Source: Denitratimonas yunnanensis (SeqCode)
GTDB lineage: Bacteria > Pseudomonadota > Gammaproteobacteria > Xanthomonadales > Xanthomonadaceae
Length of the DNA: 64,000 bases
Assembly: GCA_026410415.1 (NCBI GenBank)
Contig: JAPMLR010000002.1
Span: forward strand, 1 to 64,000
Direction: 5' to 3'
Shown here: positions 44,109-53,673 of the stretch, one piece after another
How positions within the stretch are numbered: the stretch's first letter is position 1
How the letters are laid out: each line of letters begins with the position of its first letter
Translations under genes and position numbers: made by a program
The notes under the pieces: generated by a model
Told to the model about the DNA's origin: nothing
The model's input: the letters and a program-made list of their open reading frames with translations, nothing else
The model's database searches: none

Positions 44109-45698
44109 ATGGCCGATGCATCCTTCCACTCCGGTATCGAAATCACCGCGCCGCTGGCGGCCGGGCATGCCGCCATCCTCACCCCGGAGGCTCAGGCGCT
44201 GTTGGTCGAACTGCATCGTCGATTCGAGCCCCAGCGTCAGGCCGTTCTGACCGCCAGACGCGAACGCCAGGCCCGCTTCGATGCCGGCGAGCTGCCCGAT
44301 TTCCGTGCCGACACCCGCTCCATCCGCGAATCGGAATGGCGCGTGGCGCCGATTCCCGCCGCGTTGCAGGATCGCCGCGTGGAGATCACCGGGCCGGTCG
44401 ATCGCAAGATGATCATCAACGCGCTGAACTCCGACGCCAAGGTGTTCATGGCCGATTTCGAGGATTCCACCAGCCCGACCTGGGTCAATCAGCTGGATGG
44501 CCAGATCAACCTGCGCGACGCGGTGTCGGGCACGATCGAGTTCACCGCACCGAACGGCAAGCACTACGCCCTGGAGCCGAACGCCAGCACCGTACTGATC
44601 GTGCGACCACGCGGCTGGCATCTGTCGGAAAAGCATGTGCTGGTCGATGGTCAGCGCCTTTCCGGCGGCATGTTCGATCTGGCGCTTTTCGCCCTGCACA
44701 ACGCCGCCGCCCTGCATGCGCGTGATCGCGGCCCGTACTTTTACCTGCCCAAGTTGGAGGCGATGGAAGAAGCCGCGCTGTGGGATGAAGTGATGGCCTT
44801 CCTCGAAGTTCGTCTGGGCTTGCCGATCGGCACGATGAAGGCCACGGTGCTGATCGAAACGCTGCCCGCCGTGTTCCAGATGGACGAGATCCTGCACGCG
44901 CTGCGCGGTCGCATCGTCGGGCTCAATTGCGGGCGCTGGGATTACATCTTTTCCTACATCAAGACCTTCCGCCGCCACGCCAATCGCGTGTTGCCCGAGC
45001 GGGCACAGGTCAACATGGGCGTGCCGTTCCTGAGTGCCTACTCGCAGCTGCTGATCAAAACCTGCCATCGCCGCGGCGCGTTCGCGATGGGCGGCATGGC
45101 GGCGCAGATTCCGATCAACAACGATCCGCAGGCCAACGAGCAAGCACTGGCGCGGGTGAAAGCCGACAAGTTGCGCGAAGTGATCAATGGCCATGACGGC
45201 ACCTGGGTCGCGCATCCGGCGTTGATTCCGGTGGCGAAATCGGTGTTCGACGAACACATGCCCGGCCCCAACAACCTCGCCGTGGCGCGTGCCGACGTTG
45301 TCGCCAGTCGTGACGTTTTGATCGCCCCGAGCGGCGGCAACATCACCCGCGAGGGCTTCGCCGCGAATGTCGACGTCTGCGTGCGTTACCTCGCGGCGTG
45401 GCTCGATGGCCTGGGCTGCGTGCCGATCCATCATCTGATGGAAGACGCCGCCACCGCCGAAATCTCGCGCACGCAGTTGTGGCAATGGCTGCACCTCGGC
45501 GAGCAGGTGTTCGAAGACGGCGCACCGATCGACTTCGCGTGGTTCGACGTGGTGCTGGCGCGCGTGCCGCAGCGCTTGCCGGAAAGCGGGTTGCCCGGCC
45601 AATCCAGGATCCGCGAGGCCATGGCGCTGTTGTCCGAACTCACCCATGCCGACGAGCTGGCCGATTTCCTCACCCTGCCCGCGTACGAGCGGATCTGA
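44109..45698 (+). CDS. aceB: malate synthase A
   Basis: The 529-residue enzyme condenses glyoxylate with acetyl-CoA to malate. Visible blocks are VFMADFEDSTSPTW near residue 115, the catalytic-site block GLNCGRWDYIFSYIKT near residue 275 and the AFAMGGMAAQIPI block. AGGAGG lies six bases before the ATG at 44109. aceA follows by 42 bases, so the shunt genes form an aceBA operon. Confidence 0.96.
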   Translation: MADASFHSGIEITAPLAAGHAAILTPEAQALLVELHRRFEPQRQAVLTARRERQARFDAGELPDFRADTRSIRESEWRVAPIPAALQDRRVEITGPVDRKMIINALNSDAKVFMADFEDSTSPTWVNQLDGQINLRDAVSGTIEFTAPNGKHYALEPNASTVLIVRPRGWHLSEKHVLVDGQRLSGGMFDLALFALHNAAALHARDRGPYFYLPKLEAMEEAALWDEVMAFLEVRLGLPIGTMKATVLIETLPAVFQMDEILHALRGRIVGLNCGRWDYIFSYIKTFRRHANRVLPERAQVNMGVPFLSAYSQLLIKTCHRRGAFAMGGMAAQIPINNDPQANEQALARVKADKLREVINGHDGTWVAHPALIPVAKSVFDEHMPGPNNLAVARADVVASRDVLIAPSGGNITREGFAANVDVCVRYLAAWLDGLGCVPIHHLMEDAATAEISRTQLWQWLHLGEQVFEDGAPIDFAWFDVVLARVPQRLPESGLPGQSRIREAMALLSELTHADELADFLTLPAYERI

Positions 45699-45740
45699 TC
45701 CACCTTCTTTCCCCGCCCAAACTCCCCAAGGAATCCTGCG

Positions 45741-47081
45741 ATGAGTACCCATCAACAACAGATCGACGCCCTGCAGAAGGAATGGAATACCGACCCGCGC
45801 TGGAAGTTGGTGAAGCGCCCATACAGTGCCGCCGATGTGGTGCGGCTGCGCGGCAGCCTGCAACCCGAACACACCCTCGCCAAGCGCGGCGCTGAAAAGC
45901 TCTGGAAGCTGGTCAACGGCGAGGCGAAGAAGGGTTACGTCAACGCCTTCGGTGCCATCTCCGCCGGGCAGGCGATGCAGCAGGCCAAGGCCGGACTGGA
46001 GGCGGTGTACCTCTCCGGCTGGCAGGTCGCCGCCGACGGCAACACCTCTGAAACCATGTATCCCGATCAGTCGCTGTATGCGTATGACTCGGTGCCGACC
46101 ATGGTTCGGCGCATCAACAACACCTTCCAGCGCGCCGATGAAATCCAGTGGAAGAACCTGTTCGACGGCAAAGTGAAGGACGAAGACACCATCGATTTCT
46201 TCCTGCCCATCGTGGCGGACGCCGAGGCCGGTTTCGGCGGCGTGCTCAACGCCTACGAACTGATGAAGAACATGATCATCGCCGGCGCGGCTGGCGTGCA
46301 CTTCGAAGACCAGCTCGCCGCGGTGAAGAAGTGCGGCCACATGGGCGGCAAGGTGCTGGTGCCCACGGGCGAGGCGATCCAGAAACTGGTCGCCGCGCGT
46401 CTGGCCGCCGATGTGCTCGGCGTGCCGACCATCGTGCTGGCGCGTACCGATGCCGAGGCCGCCAACCTCATCACCTCCAATCACGATGCCAACGACACGC
46501 CTTTCCTCACCGGCGAGCGCACCAACGAAGGCTTCTACCGTGTCAAGAACGGGTTGGAGCAGGCGATTTCGCGCGGCATTGCCTACGCGCCTTATGCGGA
46601 TCTGGTGTGGTGCGAAACCGGCACGCCCGACATCGGCTTCGCACGCGAATTCGCTCAGGCCGTGCTGGCGAAGCATCCCGGAAAACTGCTCAGCTACAAC
46701 TGCTCGCCGAGTTTCAACTGGAAGAAGAACCTCAACGACAAGCAGATCGCTTCGTTCCAGGAAGAGCTTTCCGCGCTCGGCTACAAGTACCAGTTCATCA
46801 CCTTGGCCGGCATCCACATCAATTGGTACAACACCTTCAAGTTCGCGCACGACTACGCGCGCGGCGAAGGCATGCGCCATTACGTCGAGCAGGTGCAGGA
46901 ACCGGAATTCGCCGCGCGCGAGAAGGGCTACACCTTCGTCAGTCATCAGCAGGAAGTGGGCGCGGGCTATTTCGACGATGTGACCACGGTGATCCAGGGT
47001 GGTGCGTCCAGCGTCACCGCGCTCACCGGCTCCACCGAAGAAGAGCAGTTCTACGACGACACCAAGCAGGCGGCTGCCTGA
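45741..47081 (+). CDS. aceA: isocitrate lyase
   Basis: The 446-residue enzyme splits isocitrate to glyoxylate and succinate. The catalytic cysteine is in KKCGHMGGK near residue 195, and the LSGWQVAAD and [12 protein letters not shown] blocks are standard for the family. A good AAGGAA precedes the start. A strong terminator follows the gene. Confidence 0.97.
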   Translation: MSTHQQQIDALQKEWNTDPRWKLVKRPYSAADVVRLRGSLQPEHTLAKRGAEKLWKLVNGEAKKGYVNAFGAISAGQAMQQAKAGLEAVYLSGWQVAADGNTSETMYPDQSLYAYDSVPTMVRRINNTFQRADEIQWKNLFDGKVKDEDTIDFFLPIVADAEAGFGGVLNAYELMKNMIIAGAAGVHFEDQLAAVKKCGHMGGKVLVPTGEAIQKLVAARLAADVLGVPTIVLARTDAEAANLITSNHDANDTPFLTGERTNEGFYRVKNGLEQAISRGIAYAPYADLVWCETGTPDIGFAREFAQAVLAKHPGKLLSYNCSPSFNWKKNLNDKQIASFQEELSALGYKYQFITLAGIHINWYNTFKFAHDYARGEGMRHYVEQVQEPEFAAREKGYTFVSHQQEVGAGYFDDVTTVIQGGASSVTALTGSTEEEQFYDDTKQAAA

Positions 47082-47112
47082 TCGTCATCGCGTTCCGTTG
47101 ATTAACGCACTC

Positions 47113-47139
47113 ACGGCCCCGCTTCGGCGGGGCCGTTTG
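47113..47139 (+). terminator. rho-independent terminator after aceA
   Basis: ACGGCCCCGC at 47113-47122 pairs perfectly with 47127-47136 around a TTCG tetraloop and is followed by T residues. It lies 32 bases past the aceA stop. Confidence 0.92.
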
Positions 47140-47364
47140 CATGGGGACTCGGAGAACAGGCACCGACAACGTCATTTCCCAGCAATCCCTTGGCGCTTGC
47201 GATGATTCGGATCAGCCATCATTGCGATGGATCGCGTGCCGATGTGCGCGACACTGCAAGTACCTGCCCTGCGCACCCGTCGCCGTGCCGGATTGAAAGA
47301 AAACATCGGGAGCGGTTGTGGGGGACGGTGCCATCGCGGCTCGCTGGAAGGTGGGGTTGGTCCG

Positions 47365-47994
47365 TCAGCGCATCCGCAGCGCAGCTTCCATGATCGGTTT
47401 GGCCCAGTCCGGGATGGCGCGCAACACGTCGGCGTCGGCAAGCGAAGTGATCTTTCCGTTCTCCATCTGCAGCAGCAGGCGGGGGTTGGGGATCGGATTG
47501 CCGGAGGCTGCGTCGGCGCTGTTGTCGTACACCTGCAACTGCGCCAGATGCGGCAGCAGGGCGATCAGGTTGGCTAGCGAGGAAATGTAGCGTTCACGAA
47601 TCCTGGTCTCCGGGATGTCGTGACCGCCGCCGGCCACCCGCAGGCGTACGCGGGCGATATGGCGCTCGGGAGAGTCCAGTCCGCAGTACCACATCGCCAC
47701 GTCGTGCGTGGCGGTGATGGTGCGCAATCTTGCAGGGATGGTGTTGCCGCCCAAGGTGGTCTCGAAGGCGTAGTTGCGACCGCTGGCAACGGCGGCATTC
47801 AGGCGACGAACACCCTCCTGCCACGCGGCTGCGTTGGCTTGCGTGGGTGTGCAGCCGGTGCGGGACCTCCATTGGTGGGCATAGGTGTCCGGGTTGAACC
47901 AGGACAGTCCCGATTGCGACAACGCACGGCCACCGAGGGAGCTTTTGCCGGCACCGTTGACGCCGGCAATTACGTAGACCAGGGGCCGCGGCAT
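47365..47994 (-). CDS. zeta-toxin-family P-loop kinase
   Basis: The 209-residue protein has the P-loop AGVNGAGKSSL near residue 10 and the downstream SWFNPDTYAH and YAFETTLGG blocks seen in zeta toxins, which phosphorylate UDP-N-acetylglucosamine in known members and poison cell-wall synthesis. The gene lies 3 bases after a Phd-type antitoxin gene, in the antitoxin-first order of a toxin-antitoxin pair. Known zeta toxins are often paired with epsilon, so this pairing is of a different kind. Confidence 0.82.
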   Translation of the reverse strand: MPRPLVYVIAGVNGAGKSSLGGRALSQSGLSWFNPDTYAHQWRSRTGCTPTQANAAAWQEGVRRLNAAVASGRNYAFETTLGGNTIPARLRTITATHDVAMWYCGLDSPERHIARVRLRVAGGGHDIPETRIRERYISSLANLIALLPHLAQLQVYDNSADAASGNPIPNPRLLLQMENGKITSLADADVLRAIPDWAKPIMEAALRMR

Positions 47995-47997
47995 GGG

Positions 47998-48339
47998 TCA
48001 GTAGTCTTGACCGGCGATCACCGCGCCATCCAGATCAAGCGGTTTGCGCAGGATATCGCGCAGTGCTTCAGCCGTTCCCGGTGCATCCAGGCACCTCAGG
48101 CGTTCGTCGTACTCGCTGCGCAATGCCGCCATCGCCGCCTCGTTCCCGCGTTGCAGGCGCTCGTACTCGGCCACCGGCAGGATCACCGCTTCGGGGCGTT
48201 CGTGATTGGTGACGACCACCGCCCCCTCGCGCCGCACGGTCTCCATCACGCCACGCCAGCCGAGCTTTTTCACGTCCGAAGCAGGCGCGCGTGGCAGGTC
48301 GGCAAGCGGATCGGACACGAAGGCGGGAAGGACAGGCAT
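47998..48339 (-). CDS. Phd/YefM-type antitoxin
   Basis: The 113-residue protein has the Phd/YefM block GAVVVTNHERPEAVILPVAE and YERL near residues 38-60 and a charged C-terminal tail that would wrap the toxin. It is encoded just before the zeta-like toxin. The longer N-terminal lead (PVLPAFVSDPLADLPRAPA) is unusual for the family. Confidence 0.82.
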   Translation of the reverse strand: MPVLPAFVSDPLADLPRAPASDVKKLGWRGVMETVRREGAVVVTNHERPEAVILPVAEYERLQRGNEAAMAALRSEYDERLRCLDAPGTAEALRDILRKPLDLDGAVIAGQDY

Positions 48340-48470
48340 GGCGAGGCTCCATGAGGGATGATGCCAATATACCCCTTTTTGCCAATTTTGCCTGAATCAA
48401 CATTGTTTGCCGCCCGCAAAAAGGCCGCGCCGACAACGCGGCGCGGCCTCGGGATTGCCCTGCGTCAGCC

Positions 48471-50420
48471 TCAGTTCCTGATCTGCACGTCGTCGATGTA
48501 GACGAAGACGTTGTACGCGGTCTGGGCGCGGTAGAACCAGATCGCATCCAGGGTCACGGTGGAGGCGGTGATCGCGCCATTGCCGCCGACCCAGGCATCC
48601 CAGTGCGCGGCGTCTGCCAGGTTCCATTCCAGATAGGTCCAGGTGTTGGCCGGGATGGTGCGCGCGATCGAACGCTCGGTGCCGTCGCTGTCGTCGATGC
48701 CCAGCGCCGCGCTCAGGCCGGTGCCGCCGGAGTACACCCAGAAGCCGACCTTGCCATTGGCGCGGGTGAGGCTGGTGTTGGATGCAGGCGTGCCGCTGCC
48801 GGACAACAGGCGCACCGCCCACGCGGCCGAGCTGCTGGCGTTGTCCACCAGTTTCACTTGCAGCGAGCAGGTGCCGTTCTTGCGCATGCTGCAGTCACGC
48901 AGCGCGGTCGATGCGGTGGAAATGCCGGTGGTGCTGCCCGAATAGGCCGGCGAGGTGTTGAACGGCCCGACCGTGCTTTCGAACGAGGCCAGGATGCGGG
49001 TGGCGCCGGTACCGCCGCCACCGCTGCCCGGATTGAGCAGGTTGTAGTAGTTGGCCCAATTCCAGTTGATGCCCGGATCGGTGTGGGTCTGACCGCTGAA
49101 GTGCTGGTGGCCCTTGATCTTGACGCTGTCGGCCAACACGTTGATGCCGCTGCTGGGCGCGCCCTTGTAGGCCGACGCGCAGGAGATCGCGCTGTAGCTG
49201 GCGCAGAAGTGCCGCACCAGCGCCGCCGAGGCGTTGTACATCGCCGTGGTGTACCACGAGCTGTTGTTGACATAGCCCTCGTGTTCGATGCCGAGCGTGT
49301 AGGCGTTGTGGTTGCGTACGTGCCAGCCGGTGTGGGCATGGCGCACCATCTGCGTGACCTGGCCATCGGAACTGCGGATCACGTAGTGCGCACTGACGTT
49401 GGCTGCGGAGTTCTTGAACCACGAAATCGTGCCGGCATAGCTGCCTTGCGCGGTGTGAAGGGTCACGGCGCTGACCGCGGCGCTGCGCGAGGCGGTGTAG
49501 TTGCTGGAATGGGCCACGTTCCAGATTGCCGGGCCGTAGTCGGTGCTCTTGCTCTCGGCCTCGTCTTCTTTGGCGGCGTTGAGGCCGACCAGCGTTTCAG
49601 TGATCGGGTCGATGGCGAAGTCGCCGGTGTCGATCAGGTTCTTGGTCAGATCCAGCCGCACGAACGGGGCGCGCAGGCGGACCAGTTTTTCCACCGGAAA
49701 CGCTTTTTCCCACTGGATGGCATGTTCGGGTACGAGCATGCCTTTCTCGTTGACGCCACGGTCCAGCGCCAGCAGCACGTCGAAGACGAAGCTCTCGCGC
49801 GCGAAATCGTCGATCGCGCTCTTGCCGTCGACCGGGGTGAACCCGGCATAGCGCGCCAGTGCGCCGGTCAGATCTTCCAGTGCGGGTGCCGCTTTGGCGC
49901 GGCGTCCACGCCGTTCGCCGTCGATTTCCTGCGCCAGAAGTGCGGCTGCGCCGAGGATGTTGTAGCGGTTGTCCTTCGCGATGCGGTCGGCAGGCACGCC
50001 GAGCAACGCGGCCGCTTGGGAAAGCTGGTCGGTGAAGCCTTCGCCACCGTAAAGGCCCATGACGCCGTGGGCCGTGGGCATGTGGTGGTGATTTTCATTG
50101 TGTCCGGCCTCGACGGAGAGCGGCATCCAGCGGGTCTGAGAATAGGCGATGGCTTCGAGCACGCCCGTGGGGATCTGCGGATACCGCGAATAGGCTTCGG
50201 CGAACAGGGCCGGGAAGTCCGAGCGGATCGCGATCAGTGCTGCTTCCTCGGTTTTCAGCCGGGCCAGCATGGCGGGATCTTCGTCCTGCTGGTGGTCGAG
50301 TGCGCTGATGGGTGTCTGTTCGGCAGCGGGCAGTTGCGGCAAGCCCCCCTGGGCAACTGCGGGTAAAGCCAAGCCAAGCGCAACGAGCACGCTGGCGAAT
50401 ACGCCGGTACGTACGAGCAT
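48471..50420 (-). CDS. secreted peptidoglycan amidase with transglycosylase-like N-domain
   Basis: The 649-residue protein has a signal peptide (VLVALGLALPAVAQ). A region near 70-200 resembles an SLT/lysozyme-like fold (GVLEAIAYSQTRW and AHGVMGLYGGEGF), and an N-acetylmuramoyl-L-alanine amidase domain near 330-490 carries the zinc ligands (VTLHTAQG, GIEHEGYV, KGHQHFSGQTHTDPG). A glycine-rich linker leads to a C-terminal carbohydrate-binding-like beta domain (residues about 505-649). It should cut peptide side chains, and perhaps glycan strands, of the cell wall. The ATG at 50420 has AGGAG in front. Confidence 0.8.
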   Translation of the reverse strand: MLVRTGVFASVLVALGLALPAVAQGGLPQLPAAEQTPISALDHQQDEDPAMLARLKTEEAALIAIRSDFPALFAEAYSRYPQIPTGVLEAIAYSQTRWMPLSVEAGHNENHHHMPTAHGVMGLYGGEGFTDQLSQAAALLGVPADRIAKDNRYNILGAAALLAQEIDGERRGRRAKAAPALEDLTGALARYAGFTPVDGKSAIDDFARESFVFDVLLALDRGVNEKGMLVPEHAIQWEKAFPVEKLVRLRAPFVRLDLTKNLIDTGDFAIDPITETLVGLNAAKEDEAESKSTDYGPAIWNVAHSSNYTASRSAAVSAVTLHTAQGSYAGTISWFKNSAANVSAHYVIRSSDGQVTQMVRHAHTGWHVRNHNAYTLGIEHEGYVNNSSWYTTAMYNASAALVRHFCASYSAISCASAYKGAPSSGINVLADSVKIKGHQHFSGQTHTDPGINWNWANYYNLLNPGSGGGGTGATRILASFESTVGPFNTSPAYSGSTTGISTASTALRDCSMRKNGTCSLQVKLVDNASSSAAWAVRLLSGSGTPASNTSLTRANGKVGFWVYSGGTGLSAALGIDDSDGTERSIARTIPANTWTYLEWNLADAAHWDAWVGGNGAITASTVTLDAIWFYRAQTAYNVFVYIDDVQIRN

Positions 50421-50545
50421 TGAAACTCTCCTGATGGATGGTGGATCGGCGCGGCCCCCCCCGAGCACGCCGATGCGGAAGCTAACACGATGACTGTGAA
50501 AATCTGTGTCGCAATGCACCAGGACATCGGATTCACGTGCCTGAC

Positions 50546-50573
50546 ATGCCGATGCCGATGCCGATGCCGATGC
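50546..50573. repeat. hexanucleotide tandem repeat ATGCCG
   Basis: Four and two-thirds exact copies of ATGCCG lie in the divergent region between the amidase gene and the exonuclease gene, upstream of the latter's start. Repeats of six do not shift reading frame but could vary by slippage. Confidence 0.8.
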
Positions 50574-50677
50574 ATGAGCCAACCACTGTCGGGCAGGTGC
50601 AACGTCTTCCCGGCATCCGTCTGCCAGCACACCCATCGCACTGCCGTATCATCGGTGCTTTTCACGGGATGGCCGCG

Positions 50678-51481
50678 ATGCGGATCATGAGCTTCAACGC
50701 CAATGGCGTCCGTTCGGCGGCGAACAAGGGGTTTTTCCCGTGGTTCGCCGCGCAGGACGTGGACGTGCTGTGCATGCAGGAAACCAAGGCACAGGAACAC
50801 CAGCTGGCCGATGCGGCGTTCCGCCCTGCGGGCTACCACGTCGCGTTCCGCGATGCGGTGACCAAGAAGGGCTACAGCGGCGTGGCGATCTACAGTCGGC
50901 GGGCGCCGGATGAAATCCGGACCTCACTGGGCTGGGCACCGTTCGACGATGAGGGGCGTTACATCGAAGCGCGCTTCGGCAACCTCAGCGTGGTGTCGTT
51001 CTACATTCCTTCCGGCTCGTCCGGCGACGAGCGCCAAGGGTTCAAGTTTCAGGTGATGGACTGGCTCAGGCCGATCCTCGACGAATGGCTCGCCAGCGGG
51101 CGCGACTACGTGTTGTGTGGCGACTGGAACATCGTGCGTTCGCGCAACGACATCAAGAACTGGACGGGCAACCAGAAAAACTCCGGCTGCCTGCCGTCCG
51201 AGCGTGCGTGGATGAATGGGTTGATTGCCGATGCCTGCGGCGATGGATCATCGCAGCCGCCGACCGGCTGGGTCGATGCGTTCCGTGCGATCAAGCCTGA
51301 TGTCAGCGATGAATACACCTGGTGGTCCAACCGTGGCGCCGCGCGTGCCAACAACGTTGGATGGCGCATCGATTACCAGTTGGCGACGCCCGGCCTGCGC
51401 GATCGTCTGCGCAGTTGTCAGGTGTGGCGTGAGCCGCGCTTTTCCGATCACGCACCTTTCCTGGTGGACTACGGTTCGTGA
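50678..51481 (+). CDS. xthA: exonuclease III-family DNA repair enzyme
   Basis: The 267-residue protein has the exonuclease III/AP endonuclease blocks: MSFNANGVRSAANKGF, the metal-binding glutamate in VLCMQETKAQ, the GYSGVAIYSR block, VLCGDWNI with the catalytic Asp and Asn, and the C-terminal SDHAPFLVDY with the catalytic His. It repairs abasic sites and damaged 3' ends. An ATG three codons upstream at 50669 is an alternative start. Its stop overlaps the next gene start (TGATG). Confidence 0.92.
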   Translation: MRIMSFNANGVRSAANKGFFPWFAAQDVDVLCMQETKAQEHQLADAAFRPAGYHVAFRDAVTKKGYSGVAIYSRRAPDEIRTSLGWAPFDDEGRYIEARFGNLSVVSFYIPSGSSGDERQGFKFQVMDWLRPILDEWLASGRDYVLCGDWNIVRSRNDIKNWTGNQKNSGCLPSERAWMNGLIADACGDGSSQPPTGWVDAFRAIKPDVSDEYTWWSNRGAARANNVGWRIDYQLATPGLRDRLRSCQVWREPRFSDHAPFLVDYGS

Positions 51482-53007
51482 TGGCGACCGAGTTGGCGCA
51501 ACGGTTGGGCGGTGCGCGCCGCCTGGTAGTGGTGATGGTGCTGGGATTTGCCTCGGGCTTGCCGTTGGCATTGACCGGTGGCGCGATGCAGGCCTGGCTC
51601 ACGGTCGAAGGACTGGACCTGGTCACGCTCGGGTTTCTCGCGCTGATCGGTGTGCCGTACACCTTCAAATTCCTCTGGGCACCGTTGATCGATCGATTCG
51701 ACATCCCGCTGTTGGGGCGGCGTCGCGGCTGGATCGTGTTGCTGTTGTTCGCGCTCGCGCTCGCGTTGATGGGCATGAGTTCGATGTCGCCGGCACAGGG
51801 CATCGGCATGTTCGCGGCCGTCGCGGTGGCGGTGGCATGCCTCTCGGCCACGCTGGATGTAGTGGTGGACGCGTATCGCACCGACCTGCTGCAGCCGAAC
51901 GAGCGGGGCCTCGGTGGGTCGGTCACCGTGCTCGGTTATCGGCTGGCGATGGTGCTGTCCGGCGGCATCAGCCTGATCTGGGCCGAACAATGGGGCAGTT
52001 GGCCGCAGGTCTACCGCACGATGGCCGCGATTCTGGGCGTGCTGGGCGTGATCGCGTTGGTGTCGATGCCGCGCTTGCCGCAGCGTTTTGCCGAGGTGGC
52101 GCGGACGCCTGCATGGCATGAGTTGCGCGGATTTTTGGGGCTGGTGGCCGGTGTGGCGCTCGGTGCCTGGTTGGCGCGATGTCTGCTGCAGATGGTTGGT
52201 GTCGACGTGGACAGCGGCGATCGCTGGATCCGGCTTGCGGTATTGCTCGTGCAAATCGCCGGCGCCATGACGTTGGGCGGGCTGGCGACGCGCTGGCTGC
52301 GCTTCCAGACGCTGGACGATTCGCTGCGGAGTTATTTCTCCATGCGCGGCGCGTGGGCGTTTCTCGCGCTGGTGGTGCTGTACAAGGTCGGCGATGCGTT
52401 CGCGCTGAGTCTGTCCACGCCGTTCCTGATCAAGGGCGTCGGCTTCAGCCAGACTGAAGTGGGTTTGGCGAACAAGACGGTCGGGCTGTTGATGACCATC
52501 GTCGGCGCCATCATCGGCGGCTTCTTCCTGCTGCGGGTGAAACTGTCGAGTGCGGTGTTGGGGTTCGGCGTGCTGCAGCTGGTGTCGAATTTTGGCTTCT
52601 ACGCGCTGGCGCACCTGGGCGCCGAGGCGTGGGGCACGCTGACGGTGCCGGCGTTCAACCTGTTCATCGTGCACCTGCCCGAACCCACGCCGATGGACAG
52701 TCTGCTGCTGTTCGCGTTGAGTCTGGACAATTTTGCCGGCGGCATGGGCACCGCCGCGTTCGTGGCGCTGCTGACGGGGTTGTGTGGAACCCGGTTCTCG
52801 GCCACGCATTACGCGTTGCTGTCTGCTTTTGCCAGCCTTGGCCGGGTGTTCGTCGGGCCGCCCGCTGGCGTCATGGCCGATGCGTGGGGCTGGCCGGCGT
52901 TCTTCCTGGTTTCGGTGGTCGTCGGCATCCCGGGGCTGGTCATGGCGTGGTGGATGCGGGAACAGGTCGATGCCACCATGCGCCAGCGTACGCCGGAGCA
53001 AACCTGA
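51481..53007 (+). CDS. ampG: AmpG-family muropeptide permease
   Basis: The 508-residue membrane protein has 12-14 helices and the AmpG signature region MVLGFASGLPLALTGGAMQAWL, with IGVPYTFKFLWAPLIDRF and LDVVVDAYRTDLL. AmpG imports anhydro-muropeptides for cell-wall recycling and, in some species, beta-lactamase induction. The start codon overlaps the xthA stop; a GTG one codon earlier is possible. A cell-wall amidase gene lies 1 kb away, but on the other strand. Confidence 0.9.
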   Translation: MATELAQRLGGARRLVVVMVLGFASGLPLALTGGAMQAWLTVEGLDLVTLGFLALIGVPYTFKFLWAPLIDRFDIPLLGRRRGWIVLLLFALALALMGMSSMSPAQGIGMFAAVAVAVACLSATLDVVVDAYRTDLLQPNERGLGGSVTVLGYRLAMVLSGGISLIWAEQWGSWPQVYRTMAAILGVLGVIALVSMPRLPQRFAEVARTPAWHELRGFLGLVAGVALGAWLARCLLQMVGVDVDSGDRWIRLAVLLVQIAGAMTLGGLATRWLRFQTLDDSLRSYFSMRGAWAFLALVVLYKVGDAFALSLSTPFLIKGVGFSQTEVGLANKTVGLLMTIVGAIIGGFFLLRVKLSSAVLGFGVLQLVSNFGFYALAHLGAEAWGTLTVPAFNLFIVHLPEPTPMDSLLLFALSLDNFAGGMGTAAFVALLTGLCGTRFSATHYALLSAFASLGRVFVGPPAGVMADAWGWPAFFLVSVVVGIPGLVMAWWMREQVDATMRQRTPEQT

Positions 53008-53132
53008 CGCGCGGTAAATTCCAACCGATGCAGGTTCGGCAGGCGGGCTTGGGCGTGCTATGTTTCCGACGCACCATGCGCGCATCGAACCAGGGGATCG
53101 CGCGATGAACATTGCAGGTTTTTCGATCTCCC

Positions 53133-53387
53133 ATGCCAGATTTTCTCGTCCGTGACATCGAACCGCAGGTCGCCGATCGCATCAAGCGCATCGCGCGCGA
53201 ACGCGGCTGGCCGATCAACGACGTCATCCTACGGTTGATAAAGGAGGCACTCGGCATGGTGCAGCCGGACCTGCCCGTGCCGGGCGACATCGCCAGATTG
53301 GCCGGCACGTTCGAGGACGAGGAATCGCGGGCGCTGGTCGAAGCGATGAAGGCGCTGCAACAACTGCCGGACGACACGCCGTACTAG
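53133..53387 (+). CDS. small ribbon-helix-helix protein
   Basis: The 84-residue protein begins MPDFLVRDIEPQVADRIKRI and ARERGWPINDVILRLIKEAL, a strand followed by two helices as in FitA/Arc-type ribbon-helix-helix DNA binders. The acidic C-terminal half could hold a partner protein. No toxin gene follows, only 286 bases without a visible gene, so this is either an orphan antitoxin or a stand-alone regulator. Confidence 0.65.
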   Translation: MPDFLVRDIEPQVADRIKRIARERGWPINDVILRLIKEALGMVQPDLPVPGDIARLAGTFEDEESRALVEAMKALQQLPDDTPY

Positions 53388-53673
53388 CCGCTCGCAGACA
53401 GGTACTCGCGACACGCTCCAGGTTCCAGTTGTCGGCACGATGAGCGCTGCGTTGCCGTCCCGTCAGGCCCGGCGCGGGTCGTTGCACCTCTGCCCGGTCT
53501 GCCATCGGTGCCTTCGAGCGGCATGTCCCCCGTTCGCCGGGATTGGTTCTTCCGTGTCGCCAGTGTCGTGTTCTCGACCAAGGTCTACGCGCACCGCGCA
53601 CCGATAGGTGTTAGAAAAAGGGGACGGTGGCCACGCCGCCATTCCGCATGCCGCAACTTTGCACAGGTGCCCC

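Noticed and set aside
43827..46946. 1039-codon open frame antisense to aceB and aceA
   Set aside because: It spans two certain genes and part of a third on the other strand, and has only Arg/His/Gly-rich sequence.
51469..53112. 547-codon open frame antisense to ampG
   Set aside because: It is a shadow of a well-supported membrane permease with all expected helices.
53388..53673. Gap between the ribbon-helix-helix gene and acs
   Set aside because: Open frames here overlap the acs frame or lack domains. I looked for a toxin partner of the small antitoxin-like gene and found none.
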